Source: Blastomussa wellsi (taxonomy: Eukaryota; Cnidaria; Anthozoa; Scleractinia; Plerogyridae). Taken from it: DNA of 64,000 bases. The notes beneath the pieces were generated by a model. The model was given only the letters and a program-made list of their open reading frames with translations. It ran no database searches and had not been told where the DNA came from. Each line of letters opens with the position of its first letter. Position 1 is the first letter of the stretch. Shown here piece by piece: positions 1 to 11,687 of the stretch. The stretch is from assembly GCA_947652115.1 (NCBI GenBank), contig OX393565.1, forward strand, positions 15,983,544 to 16,047,543. The letters run 5' to 3'. The translations under genes were made by a program, and so were the position numbers.

Positions 1-1214
1 ACCCCAACTGGTGAAAATGTCAGTGTTCAAATGTGGAAAATTGAAGGTTTTGTATTTCTGGTGTGTGATTTAAAGAGATGGCGCGGGCTAAAGAGGATAT
101 GTAGTTTGGGGGGAGAAGGAAGGTTGAGTAGGGGGAGAGGGATGGCAGGTAGTAGGGGAGGGGTGGATGACTTTTTTTATAGGTAAAAATAAAATAACCT
201 AGGTGAAAAAAAATTAACTAGGTTAAAAAAATAAACTGGATTGAAAAAATTTAAACTAAGTATAAAATTGAATCACAACATAAATTTCCTGAAAGCTTGA
301 TAGATGAGAAATTTGGATATCTTAATTTTTCCTTTTTTTTAAAAAAAATGCAAGCTTTCAAAATTTTGCGCAGAGAAGCAATATTTCCTGTGTCCTCTTT
401 ACAAAGTTTGTTTACACTCCTCAATTACTGTGGCAAACAATGTGTTTGACATCGCAAATGATTTGTTACACATGGCCCTTAAAAAGTGCGCCTCCGATTT
501 CTCAAAGGTCGTCTTGTTTTCTTCTTTAACCACTCTTACGTTTGATGATTACATGTAATTATGTTGTGATATCCTGTAACAAACAAAGCCATAACTTTTT
601 AAAACTTTTTACCCAAGGCAAAATTTGAAAGTTATATTGAATAACCTAAGGTTTAGGAATGTGAATCTAGTGAATATCGTGTATAAACCCCAAACCCCAA
701 ATATTGTTATAATAAAAGGAAAATCATTTTTTATCTTAATCATAACTATAAAAAAATTCTAGAATCTGATTGTTCCTTAGCACGCCCTATTTTTTTACCA
801 AATTAGAGTGTGCACAGCTTAAGTGTCTAATAACAAAGTGTCCAATAACACAGTGTCCAAATAACATGCTCTTTCTTTGGTTCCTTAATATGCCTGAATA
901 AAAAACTCTAATTTTCAAACAACGCTTTTTTATCGCAGTGATGATAAAACGTCAACAGGTTTTGCCTTGCGGAAGTTTTTCTTGAATTTTGTTATAGTTA
1001 TGATTAATTGGTAACAGGACTTTGTGTTATCCAATTCTGTCTGTAATTATTCTTGTGATTAATCACTCGTATGATTACAGACCAAATTGGACTCCACTCA
1101 TGATCAGTCCTATTGCCACTACTAATAATACCTTGATGTCTTATATTGTCACTTTTCTTCATGGCATAGCTGCTGTTGATACATCTCCTCCTAAATCCAT
1201 GAAAACTCATATTA
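1..1214. other. AT-rich non-coding stretch, no gene seen
   Basis: No exon with convincing coding content and splice sites is visible. The stretch is AT-rich with A and T runs. It is probably an upstream intron or 5' flank of SPATA7. Short imperfect inverted words occur around 1000-1090. Nothing else can be supported. Confidence 0.4.
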
Positions 1215-1269
1215 AAGGTAAAGTTGAGCGCCGGACTACCGTGCGGGAGGTCTCGGGTTCAAGTCTCGA

Positions 1270-1310
<41 letters not shown>

Positions 1311-1625
1311 CGTGCTGCCTTTGTAACTAAAATCTGCAAATGGTTAGATGTTCTAGTCTTCTCGGATAAGGACGATAAACCGTAGGTCCCGTCTCCTGCA
1401 TCTTTAATGTTACAGGTCAGCAGAAGACGTTAAAGAACCCACACACTTATCGCAAAGAGTAGGGCGTGGAGTTCCCGGTGTTGTGGTCTGCTCTGCTGGT
1501 TTGGGTTCGGGTGAGATCATGAATGGACTGATAGCGGCTGCTATGAGCGCCTTTACATGCTGACGTCCGATCTCACCCTGATTAGCTATGTAAATTGGCC
1601 CTGAAAAGCCCTTTGTAGGAGGGGT
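1215..1625 (+). repeat. tRNA-derived SINE, family A, copy 1
   Basis: The 5' part (about 1225-1275) reads like the 3' half of a tRNA gene with a B-box-like GGGTTCAAGTC, but the A box is missing, so the head is truncated. The body (about 1330-1620) matches, segment by segment, the minus-strand copy at 20505-20808. It includes a central stretch around a TTCTCGGATAAGGACGATAAA word that resembles the conserved core of widespread invertebrate SINEs (Meta-like; from memory). A B box, a shared body and inverted orientation between copies support a SINE. The family name is unverified. Confidence 0.75.
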
Positions 1626-2329
1626 CAATCAAAGTAAAAAAAAAAGTTTAGCAAGTTTTGCTAAGTCAATGCAGTGAATTTTTTTACCGTTATGGTAGGG
1701 TCTGGATTTTTAACGATGACTGGACCAAATTCAAACACATTGGAAAATTTCTAAAGACATTCCAAAGCCAATTCTTTGTAGTTGTATAGGGCCAAATTAG
1801 ACACTGTCATGAAGTCAGAATATTTTAATAGCACCATGTGGACAAAAAGTGCAGCAAATCCCTGTGATAGTGCTCTTTAAAGATGATTTCCAGTCTGTAA
1901 TGCACAATCTCCTCCATAATGTTTATGTGGGTCTCATACAAAAGAATGTTTACTGTCCAAAAAAACTTACCTTTTTTCATTATTAACACCAGAAATCCTT
2001 GCCAAAACAATAATACAATAATATTATAAAGAGCTGGTAATTACCTCGAGGGTATTCCAAATTGATGTTTCAGCTCACCCAAATGAAAATACACTGTATG
2101 ACCCATAATGGCAGATGAAAAATATTTAGTTTCATGTATGTGCTGTTACTGAAAATTGGAAAAATCAAATTGAATGAATTAAAAAAAAATGTAAGCAAAA
2201 CCTGAGAATGTGCAATACGGACTGAAATCATCTTTAAACTTGCACGCAATTATTTTATGTAATTTAGAGATAGGGAAGGTAAATGATAATATTGATTTTT
2301 TTCTTGTATTGTTAATTAATCTTTTGCAG
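1626..2329. other. Intron sequence upstream of the first recognised SPATA7 exon
   Basis: AT-rich sequence ending in a pyrimidine-rich tract and an AG acceptor at 2328-2329. No exon or repeat was recognised. Confidence 0.5.
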
Positions 2330-5300
2330 TCCGTGATCAAAAGAAACGCTCTGCTTTGGAAAGTAGAGCTGGGACTCCATCTTCACTGAGAACAATGGTG
2401 AGATTTTGCATGAATGAATAATGATTTTAAACTTCCCTATACTAATTTAGCAAAATAATGAGCTGGGAATAAATAGCACCTGACTTTTCAAGTCAGGGAT
2501 TTCACAGGAGAAAAAGAAGCTAATACACAATGTATATTTAATATCTTACCTAAAGTAGAGATGATTTATTATTATTTATTATTTCATAACAATTATTTTT
2601 TTGTCGTACGTAGAATGAACATAATTTCTTGACTTAATTTCCCTGCCACAGAGTAAAATTAGCCATTTTGTAAACGACCAGGGGCCTGGGAACAAATATT
2701 TAAAACCAATTGAATCGAATGTTAAGCCAATCCCAGTAAAGAGCATTCAAACATTAGCAGGTTTGCCAAATCTGAGTGTTAAGTGTTGAGTTGGGCTAAA
2801 CGCACAGACGTAGTACACTTTTGAAAACCTTACATTTAAGAGAGCTTTGTATAGATTGGAGGGACAGGCATCCCTCCATTCCATGCCAAACTCTCTTGTT
2901 TCAGGGATTTTTGAAGACCCACCATCGACTTCCCTTTCTACAATCACGCTCAAATTTCACAATCTGACAAAGGCTTGGATGCTGTTTCATGTGGTATGAT
3001 TCACTTTTCAAACGATTTTAGGTATTTGTACCCAGTCCTCTGTTCATTTAGAAAATAGCTAATAGACAGAGTGAACCAATGAGGTAAAGAAAGGTAAAGT
3101 CTGCATACGAGCCAAGTGGCCCATAAGGAGCGTATCCTCTTTTCCTTAGCGTGAAGCGACTAGGAGTATTTCTACTCCCCCTGGATGGGAATTGCTAGTC
3201 CATCGCAGGGTTACCCCCCATCAGTAAACTTGCTGGTACCCCTGGAACACAACGCAGGGCCCCGGCCAGGGTTTGAACCCAGGCTGTCTGTTCCAAGTCA
3301 AGCACGCTAGGTCACTGTGTCTCCCACTAACCAATATGGCCATCAGTTTAAAACTGATTAAGAACAAGAGCATAAATTCTTTTTCATTAGACAATATAAC
3401 AGTTTTTCCTCTGACTACAGAGATGACTATACTATACTACTCTGGTACACTAACGACTTTCTGTATTTGAACGGAATTCTGTTTGCAAGCCATTCAAATG
3501 AGTTGTGCCTCTGTGTGAACGAGTTGGTCAATCGTTTATAAATATTTGCATTCGTTCGAACGACTTGCTTACCCGTTTGGTAAACAGTAATGAGCTGGAA
3601 CGGCTTTGCTCACTCATTCGAACGACGTGGCGTCATACTACGTCATCGTGTTTCGATGAATATTTAGACTGCGAACATTAGCCAATGAGTGCGTAAGAAT
3701 TTCTGCAGTTATGGTTAAAAAGAAATCTGGTCCTCCGATGGGTAAAACAGGTTTGGGAAGAAATTCTACGTGAGATGATGAGGGAATAATTCAAAACATT
3801 CGGGATTTCAAATGCTCTTGTTGGCACAGATGATGATGCCAGTGTGATGATGAAATCTATGCCGATGAAAATGCCAGAACTTGCTGATGATGAGATGGCC
3901 TTGGACGACGAGTTTGAGACTGAAGAACACGACCTACTCTTCATTCTTCAAGTTACAAGTAACCAAATGGCTCCTTTGGGAGCCATCACTGAAATGTAAA
4001 AGTAAATGACCAATAATGATTTTTCGTACGACTAGGAATTTGTGCTTGTTGATAATCGCTCAACTTCTAGCCAAATATACATTCGATTTATACTCTCGCA
4101 GAACAACTTGTGCAATTTTACATGAACAGTTCAAAATTGTTTTGTTAGTTCGTCTTTGAGTCATTCGCTAACTCGTTCGTTCTGTTGGAGTCATTCGAAC
4201 GTTTGGCGGCCTTTGCGTTTGGAATAATTCATGAGACGTTTGAGCGAGTAATCAGCCTGTTCAGAGTACTAATTAACTCGTTTGAACGTTTGATGCACCC
4301 ATTTGACACGGCTTTCCAACTCGTTCGTTTCACCCGTTTAAAGGAAAGCCATTAGTGGGGCGTTAACAAAACCTGGATCGGATCAGATCGGATCAGACCA
4401 GATCGCATCGGAATTCCCGCAAAAATTGTCACGTGACGTTTCTCATGACAGAGAGAAGAAAGCAAAATTTTGGTGTGGTTTTGTTGTGTTATTTAGTTTT
4501 TCTGAAGTTAAAATGGCCGAAGAATAAAAGTGTTTACCTGATATAGCCTGCGAACAGGCCCGGCAAAATATGAAGCAACGATAGGCGATGTTGCATTTTT
4601 CAGGCGACGTTTCACACGAGTGCCTGCACAAATTTGGTTGACATAGCAAAGGCTTTTACGTTTCTCAAGAGGATAAAATTGAATGATTTTCAGAAAATGA
4701 ATTTCATACACAGCCGAGTCAGCCAGACAAAAGTCGTGCTAGTGTTGGTGGCTCACTGACCATAAAATTATCATAACATTGATTCGTGTAAAACATTAAT
4801 ACATTGAGCGAGCTCGTTCCAGAGACTATTTTGGTGGGAATTTATAGTGATCAGCATTTTTGGGATCCGATCCGGGTTTTGTCAGTCGGACTCAACCCAG
4901 TCCGATCCGGTCCGATCCGATCCTGGTTTTGTCAACGGCCACGTTAGTGTACGTTTTCGCGTGAAAGGTCACAGATTCACACAGCTCTTACATGTAGTCT
5001 TTCTTGGGCACAAAGCTCGAAAAGCCCAGCCAGGCCAGCCTTTGCCAGGCTTATCATTAGCTTTTTACCATACGCCTGTTGCAAGGGCCAATTTCATTAA
5101 AGAATTGATTGATTATTAATTAATTTATTTATTAGCTCTAATTAGTGAGTTAATTATTTAGTTGAGTTTCAATTGAGTGTTGTAAAACCAAAACCAAAGT
5201 AATTACTTTGGCCAATCACAAAGGCTGGAGACAATCCAGTGATCCGATCAAAATTCGAAGTACATGTACTGGTAATTACACTTTGCCGATACAAACATGG

Positions 5301-8300
5301 CAAAACAATGCTAACGCATGAGTCACGATTGGCTTTGGTTTTACTTCTGACTGGTTGAAAAATGGGGCAAGGTTTTTAAACCAATCGAGATTCACTCCGA
5401 CGAAGGGCTAACGCTCGAAACGTAATTAGTGATAATGCAAAACCAAAGCAATTTGCTAATTACTTTCAACACTCAATTGAAAACTGCTCTATAAAATAAA
5501 TATGTTCTGTCCTGATTATTATATTATTTTGTCTTGTAGAGCCCATCTGTGGAATTCCTGTCTTCATCACATAATGGAACGTCTCCTTTAAATTCAACTT
5601 CAAAGTGGCAGTCTACAGGTCGGAGACAAGCCATAGACAGACAAATTCATAGAAGCCTGTCTACACAGTCCCTTGACAGGAATTATCCACCTGCAGGTCC
5701 TTCTCCTTCACCTAGAGATATGTCGACACAAGGTTATCCTGCCCAAGCATCTGCTCGACTGATCTCCAAACTACCTGTTTCACCCATTGCTAAGCAACCA
5801 ACGCACAATGCTGCAGGAAGGGGTCATCATAAGCCAAATCTTGGAAGGACCCAGAGAACTTTATACATTCTTGACAAATCTGAACAAAGTACATCAGATA
5901 ATTTAAATGGTAATATTAGCACATTATTGGCCAGTTATGATCACCCATTCAACAGCATGCAAAACTCAGAGACAACAGCTAATGGAAATGCTGGTAGCAG
6001 AATGGATGATCGAAATAGGCAGACACATGACTTTAAGAACGTGAGTTCATCATTTAGACATGATGATGTCCCACGCCTTGATCTAACGGATGTGCAGTAC
6101 AGTCACAGAGGTCCACCGTCAATACGGACAAGTACTGACTCAACAAACATTTGGTAAGTACTCCCTACTTTTAGTCAAACACATGTCTGTTGTATAATTA
6201 ATGATAACGTCTGCATTGCAACCTCCTCAGGGTAATAAATTAATGAACCTGAGCCACACATACAAATATGGATTCTGGTACCTTGAAAAGATCACAAATT
6301 TTTGCCCTCATCGACTATCATGTAATAGAAATCAACTTTCTATAACAGAATAGATAGTGAGTAGCATACCCATTATCAGAGAACAGCATTATACTAATCA
6401 ACAAATTATTTTTCTATGAGTGCATGTTGGATATGAGATGATAGATAGTAGTTGATGAGGCGCACAATGCACAGTTGGCTATAATAACAGGGTTGCCACT
6501 CACCAGGAACTAAAAAGTTCCCTTACTTTTCACTAATCTTTGAACAATTTTCCCTGACCTTCGATTAAATAAATTACAATAAAGAAACAACAGAAACCAC
6601 TGGCCAAAACTACTTCTTTGCAAGCTACTTGAACAGTAACAAATCAATTGTTTTACACTATGTTTTTCTCACTTTTCACTGACATTTTCGAATACCCTTT
6701 TCAAAATTCCCTGTTGTTTTTCCCTGGCGTTTCCCTGACCATGGCAATCTTGTATAATCATCTCATATAAAATTATCTTTTATGAGACCCCCGTACATTG
6801 GGTCACTCTAAATACTATTCTTGGGTCAAGTTGTTCAAAGTAATGCATTCGTTTTAGCTTCTAATTGCTGTTTTGTGATCCTTGTTCCTGTCTTTTAGGG
6901 AAGAGGAGCAGCAGTATCTTAAATTTATTTCAGATGTTACCACAGACATATTGGCCAGAGGCATCTTTAGCAATAGGTATGTTATCTAGCTTGTGGTTGT
7001 ACATGAATTGCTGCCTGTTTCACTCTGCCAAAAAATTGTTACGAGTTAAAATACTTAAATTAATTAACATACTAGCATTTTTGAGTGGCTTCTACGAAGT
7101 GAGCCACATTATGCAAACGTCAAATTTTCTTATATAATTATTTGTTTTTATACGAGAGTTGAGCTCTTGTCATCACTCTCACTTACAATAAATATAACAA
7201 GAGAGGTGGATTGGACATACCTTGCATGCCTGCATGAGACTTTAACAAAACATGTATTAACCTTCACACCTTAGTATCGCATGTCACTGACCTTGTGATT
7301 TACACTGAGTATCATACTTAATTACATATAGGATGTCATGCTTCAATATAATACAATACAGCGCAAGTCTCACACAAGCCTCAGGTTATTTGGTTTTTGA
7401 TTGTGTGTAACTTTGGCAAGGTTTTAACTGAAGCTATACTTTTGTAACCGAAACATCACCTGTGTTTTTCACAGGCCTAAACCATTTCTTGTTAAACAAT
7501 TATTTCAATTTATTACAATTTAACTCGTAAGCCACACATGTAAGCATTGCGGACCTATCTTTTGGGAATTCAATCCTAGTGGCTAATCAGGCTGCTGCTT
7601 CTCTGGGTTCATTAATATGAAATAACTACGAGTCAATTCCTACTCCCCCTGGATAGGATGCTAGTCCATTGCAGGGTTATCCCAGCATTAAATTTGCCTA
7701 TGCCCATGCACACCTGGATGGAGATAGGCATGGTGAGAGTATCTTACTCAAGAACACAATGGCTCCAGCAGTCATGCCTAGCACATGGACTGCTCAGACT
7801 GGAAAGAGTCTCAATAGTGTTTTTTAAGAAAGACTTACCCAACCTGCAAATTTTAATAGGCTTTATTTTCTGAATTTATGCCTAGTAAACTACATGGAAG
7901 TGATTGGGGGGGGGGGGGGGGGGGGAGGGGGAGCAGGGGGGATCCATACCCCTCCTTCCCAAACCAAATCTTTTTACTACTTGATTGACACTGAAATTAT
8001 TGCATTGACAGGATTGCCTATTATTACTCAAAGTTTGGACCCCCCATAAAAAATTTCTGGATCCATCCCAGTCCACTGGACATATTGTTAGAGCAAGTTT
8101 CAATTGAGTATTGTAAAACCAAAACCAAAGTACTTACTTTGCCCAATCACAATTGACTGAGACTTTCAATCCAGTGATCCAATCAAAATGTGAAGTAAGC
8201 ACACATAGCCGACACAAAGTGCGGGAAATGTGCATGTGCCAGTCACGATTGGTTTTGGTTATTCCTGATTGGTTGAAAAGGGGGCACAAGATTTTTAAAC

Positions 8301-9613
8301 CAATCACTGTGCATATTGTACTATTCGCAAGAGTCCCTTTCATGCTCGCTATTGAGAGTTGGAAATATGCTACCACGCTTGAGTGAGTTGGAAGTGGAAA
8401 GGAAAATGAGGAGGGAGAGGGGGAACGGAAAAGCGCAGAGGCGTAGGAAGAAGAACACTAAAGGGAGAAACAACATATCACGGCTGCCTGCAGCCAGGAT
8501 TCTGGGCCAAAATGAGATGCGAAGCTCTTATTTATACTCACACTGTAAGGGACTGGCGCAAATAGTAATTCGAAGAAAAGTAATTCACTAATTAGTGTAC
8601 TTTTGACACTCAATTGAAAATTGCTCTGACTAATTTGTGTGCTTTTGTTTACAGTTCTTTCGGAGTAACATTTCTTCACATTTCTACATTCCAGGGTTCT
8701 AAAGCAAGTGTTTGAAATGCATATTGAAAGAAGAAAGGATTTTTTAGATGAAGTAAGGATACACATATCCAAAATCTGTTTCACTTTGCGATATCTCTTA
8801 TGGTTAGTCATGTGCAACTTGATTGGGCAAATAACTGACCAGTACAAACTCACAAACTGTAAGAACTGTGTGATACAGGACATCATTCAACAAAATGACA
8901 CTGTGAGAAAACAAGGGAATTTGAACATTTGGTAATTTTTAAGGAAAGCCCGGAATATTTAAGGGGAAGATTTATACTAGAGGTTGGGTACTCGCAGTAT
9001 GCATGACGGGATGGGGGGGGGGGGGGGTGGGGGACGGGGTGGCATGGGGTCAGATGTATTATGGTTGATGTATTATGGTCTCCCTTGCTGACGATCACCA
9101 CCTCGAGTAATCTCAACGTCAGGCATGTGCGTTGTTCTGCGGTGTCAATAGAACTTGTTCCCAGTCCCTTGCTTGTGCTCACCAAAAGAGAATGTTCTGC
9201 TTACAACTCATTGCATGTGTTTGAAGGTTTTGTTTTCCGTAGAAAAGGTCATTGTTCAGTTATCCTTCTGTAAAGAGTCTCTGAACGTATTCTACTACAT
9301 GCATGTTTTTCAATTTTGTTCCTTGATGAAAGTGATAGATCAAATATCATTACTGGAAAATCCTCTCCCACCCCATCCCCAGCTGATCCATGTTTGTACA
9401 CCAAAGGCACAAGTCACTGAGAAACATGGTCTAGGGGTGGGGTGGGTGGAACAATGATTGATCCAAAGTGACATTAATTGCTAACAGAAAGGCCTAAATG
9501 TATTATTATAATTATATAAAGGTTTAAAACACTACTTCTGTATTCCTTTTCAGCATCGCTTGCGTGAGATGATAGAGCAGTTGAAGGAAGATTTGGGAAT
9601 AACTGACAGCTAG
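2330..9613 (+). CDS. SPATA7: SPATA7 (spermatogenesis-associated protein 7), 3' five exons
   Basis: SPATA7 is a ciliary transition-zone / photoreceptor connecting-cilium protein that works with RPGRIP1. Coding exons read here: 2330-2397, 5540-6153, 6899-6976, 8695-8752 and 9554-9613 (TAG stop). All have GT-AG borders, and the phases are compatible through all four introns. Identification rests on the C-terminal block: EEEQQYLKFISDVTTDIL, then ARGIFSN, then a helix containing FEMHIERRKDF, and a final LKEDLG. This matches the conserved C-terminal region of vertebrate SPATA7 (EEELLYLSFIEDVTDEIL...LFSN...FERHIK...LKVDLG). The long second exon is Ser/Thr/Pro-rich and apparently disordered, as in the family. 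The N-terminal exons were not found; they are upstream of the window or unrecognised. Poly(A) signals AATAAA lie at 9653 and 9741. Introns carry SINE and MITE insertions. Confidence 0.88.
3075..3320 (-). repeat. tRNA-derived SINE, family B, copy 1
   Basis: Read on the minus strand it starts with a tRNA-like head (about 3320 down to 3250). This has an A-box-like ACCTAGCGTGCTTGACTTGG segment and a perfect B-box-like GGGTTCAAACCC. The body contains the words GGGTAACCCTGCGATGGACT and CCAGGGGGAGTAGAAATACT and ends near GGCTCGTATGCAGACTTTAC. Body fragments recur at 7625-7720 (minus) and 56465-56600 (plus). Confidence 0.75.
3474..4350. repeat. Degenerate word array (CGTTCGAACG-like) flanking a unique core
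   Basis: Two blocks (3474-3630 and 4140-4350) are crowded with variants of CATTCGAACG, ACTCGTTCG and CGTTTGAACG at irregular 10-20 nt spacing. The core between them (about 3630-4140) has little of this word. It includes a segment at 3625-3720 shared with the dispersed repeat R1 (see 17100-17790 and 34090-39225). The layout resembles subterminal repeat clusters of a non-autonomous DNA transposon, but termini and target duplication were not resolved. Confidence 0.5.
4361..4937. mobile_element. MITE with GATCGGATC-rich terminal inverted repeats
   Basis: The left end CGTTAACAAAACCTGGATCG is matched in reverse complement by the right end ...GATCCTGGTTTTGTCAACG. Both subterminal zones hold short tandem GATCGGATC/GATCCGATC units (4371-4415 and 4860-4925). 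The element is 577 bp with no coding capacity. A target duplication was not clear. It lies in the SPATA7 intron 2398-5539. Confidence 0.7.
5160..5490. mobile_element. MITE family M1, copy 1 (in SPATA7 intron)
   Basis: The left end has TTTCAATTGAGTGTTG followed by an AAAACCAAAACCAAAG stretch. The right end is the reverse complement, ending ...CAATTGAAAACTGCTCT. The same ends and interior (ATCACGATTGG, TTTTTAAACCAATC) are found at 8090-8627. This copy additionally carries at 5394-5424 a segment nearly identical to the Penelope-like terminal sequence at 42594-42620, absent from the other copy. Confidence 0.72.
7600..7770 (-). repeat. SINE family B fragment
   Basis: Contains the family-B body words CTACTCCCCCTGGATAGGA and GCTAGTCCATTGCAGGGTTA in the same orientation as the copy at 3075-3320, without a recognisable tRNA-like head. 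Degenerate. It lies in the SPATA7 intron 6977-8694. Confidence 0.55.
8090..8627. mobile_element. MITE family M1, copy 2 (in SPATA7 intron)
   Basis: Ends AGAGCAAGTTTCAATTGAGT and ...ACTCAATTGAAAATTGCTCT are inverted repeats matching copy 1 at 5160-5490. It is about 538 bp, longer than copy 1 because of extra sequence at about 8320-8560. A poly-G tract (7907-7940) lies just upstream. No transposase is encoded. Confidence 0.7.
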
Positions 9614-10024
9614 CACTCTCTTTCAATAATTCAAAACAGAAATAACCACAATAATAAATAAGTATTTTTGCAATTGATAGGTCTGAAAATGAGACTTGTA
9701 ATAAATTGTGTGGCTTATTAATTTTATTAAACACATTTACAATAAAATCGCCATGATCCTTAATGAACATGTATGGAATAATGTTTTGTAAAAAGTGAAA
9801 ATGCATTTGTAGGTTTTTCTCTTGTAATAAATTACAAATTCCCCAAATAATAAATAGAAGTCATAGTGAAACAACTGCAAAATACTTGAATCATCAACCT
9901 TGAAAAAACCGAGACAGATTGGTGATACATGTGCATGTACTGTAAATGTAACAGTTCAACAAGGTAGAAAAAGTATTAAGAGGTGACAATAAACAAAGGG
10001 AAACAAGGATGGCTTCGAATGAAG

Positions 10025-10645
10025 TAGCCTCCTACGCAGGCATTATTAGGGGATTGCGTTACCACTTGTCCCCACTAACGCCTGCTTAACCGAGGCCAAC
10101 ATTCCTTTCCCATTGTCTCTCGCCAGACAAACTAACCAATCAGCATTGTCTGGAGGCATTCAAAACGATCGTTATAAAATTTCCCGCGAATCCGTTCTTA
10201 GAGATGCTGGCGCTGTTGGATACAATACTCTGGTGTATTTCGATGGTTGAAACACAAAAATATTATTTACTGTGAATACAAGAGGTAAGTGTGCGAGTCT
10301 TGGAAGTTGGAAGGGTTAATATTTTGGGAAAGATGATCTCTCTCCCATGAACACAACAGTGGATCAGAAATATTTATTTCAACGCTATAAAATGCTACAA
10401 AAGACTCCGCCAACTCGAAAACGCAAAGCGGAATTAATTCAGAAATCACCAAAGAGGTCCACATCCGTGGTATTTACGAGCGAACAAATCGAAGGGTAAA
10501 ATTGGAAAGAGCCAGTGAAGGCGAATACAACTTCACCGCGCTGAATCATTCATTCGACAAACTTGCCACAGATCGATTTAAAACATCCAGTGCTGCTGGG
10601 GTAAAAGGCTGGCTTGAAAATATGTTCAACTTCTCCTTTCGATAG

Positions 10646-10690
<45 letters not shown>

Positions 10691-11504
10691 GTATAACAAT
10701 ATAATTTGGTTTTATCAACTGGGTTGATAATGTCAATTGGCCACCGTAAAGAGATTCAAGAGCTGACATTTCGAGCGTTAGCCCTTCGTCGGAGCGAATG
10801 GATTCGCTCCGATGAAGGGCTAACGCTCGAAATGTCAGCTCTTGAATCTCTTTACGGTGGCCAATTGACATTATCAACCCAGTTGATAAAACCAAATTAT
10901 ATTCTCCTTTTGATAGTTCATTGGCCCTTTGGTTTGAGGCCTCCTTTTGCTCAAAATTGGGTTTGAACAACCGACGATTAATGAACGGCGCACACACTTG
11001 AAACAATATTTTTCCGAACACCAAAATCGCTACGCAGTCGTTTAGAGTCTGAAACGTGGAAACTTTGAATTATAGGCTAGCTTTTCATTTGGCTGAACTT
11101 CAGTAATTCGTTGCTGGATTGTACGTCTTTGCGGAGTTGTGGGGAAAAATATGAAAACTGAAAATCAGTGAGACTGTCTAACACACTGAAGGCAAAGCTT
11201 GATAACAAACGACTTACCGTAGCGAGTCGATAAATTAAGGAGCATCTGAGTTGGAGCAAAATCAATCGTCCCTGGCAGGTTTCGTCTCATCGCGTGTCTC
11301 GCGGCGGGAGAGGCGTTGTGGGGATTTTAGTTTGTAAAATCTGATTGGCTAAGTGGCGGTCAAGGTGAACGTTCGGCTTTCCGGATTTTAGTAGGTAAAA
11401 TCTGATTGGCGAAGCGGCGGAAAGGAATGTTGGCCTTGGTTAAGTAGGCGTTAGTGGGGACAAGTGGTAATGCAATCCCCTAATAACGCCTGCGTAGGAG
11501 GCTA
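10025..11504. mobile_element. Non-autonomous DNA transposon, 1.48 kb, ~87-bp TIRs, 9-bp direct flanks
   Basis: The outer 87 bp at each end are inverted copies (10025-10111 and 11418-11504) beginning TAGCCTCCTACGCAGGC and running through TTATTAGGGGATTGC and CACTTGTCCCCACTAACGCC. The flanks carry a 9-bp direct repeat CGAATGAAG (10016-10024 and 11505-11513), which would fit a Mutator-like target duplication; 7 or 8 bp is also possible if the end is drawn differently. No transposase is seen. The interior contains a near-perfect palindrome of Penelope-like terminal sequence (10644-10904). It sits between the 3' ends of SPATA7 and MINPP1. Confidence 0.8.
10644..10904. repeat. Head-to-head Penelope-like terminal repeat (~200-bp palindrome)
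   Basis: 10701-10799 and 10802-10900 are near-perfect inverted copies joined by a 2-bp centre. Sequence from 10644 onward matches the end of the Penelope-like element at 42465-42621, including the AGCGTTAGCCCTTCG word, so the palindrome is two facing copies of that terminus. Both arms carry the hammerhead-like motif discussed at 42577-42622, here with GAAATGTC instead of GAAACGTC. Confidence 0.75.
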
Positions 11505-11687
11505 CGAATGAAGAAGATTGAGAAGGATTGCAATTGACTTTTCAATGGTATACCATCCATAACAGAGCTCCTTCTGTATAAGATGCTAGTCCATTGGTTA
11601 CTGATTTTGTAGCATTCTGTCCCCCTCCTGGCTGGAGTAAGGACCAGGTTGTGCAAGTGTAATACAGAAAATACATTGCAAATACTC

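Noticed and set aside
1225..1275. Possible functional tRNA gene
   Set aside because: Only a B-box half is present, with no cloverleaf; it is followed by a body shared with a second copy, so it is a SINE.
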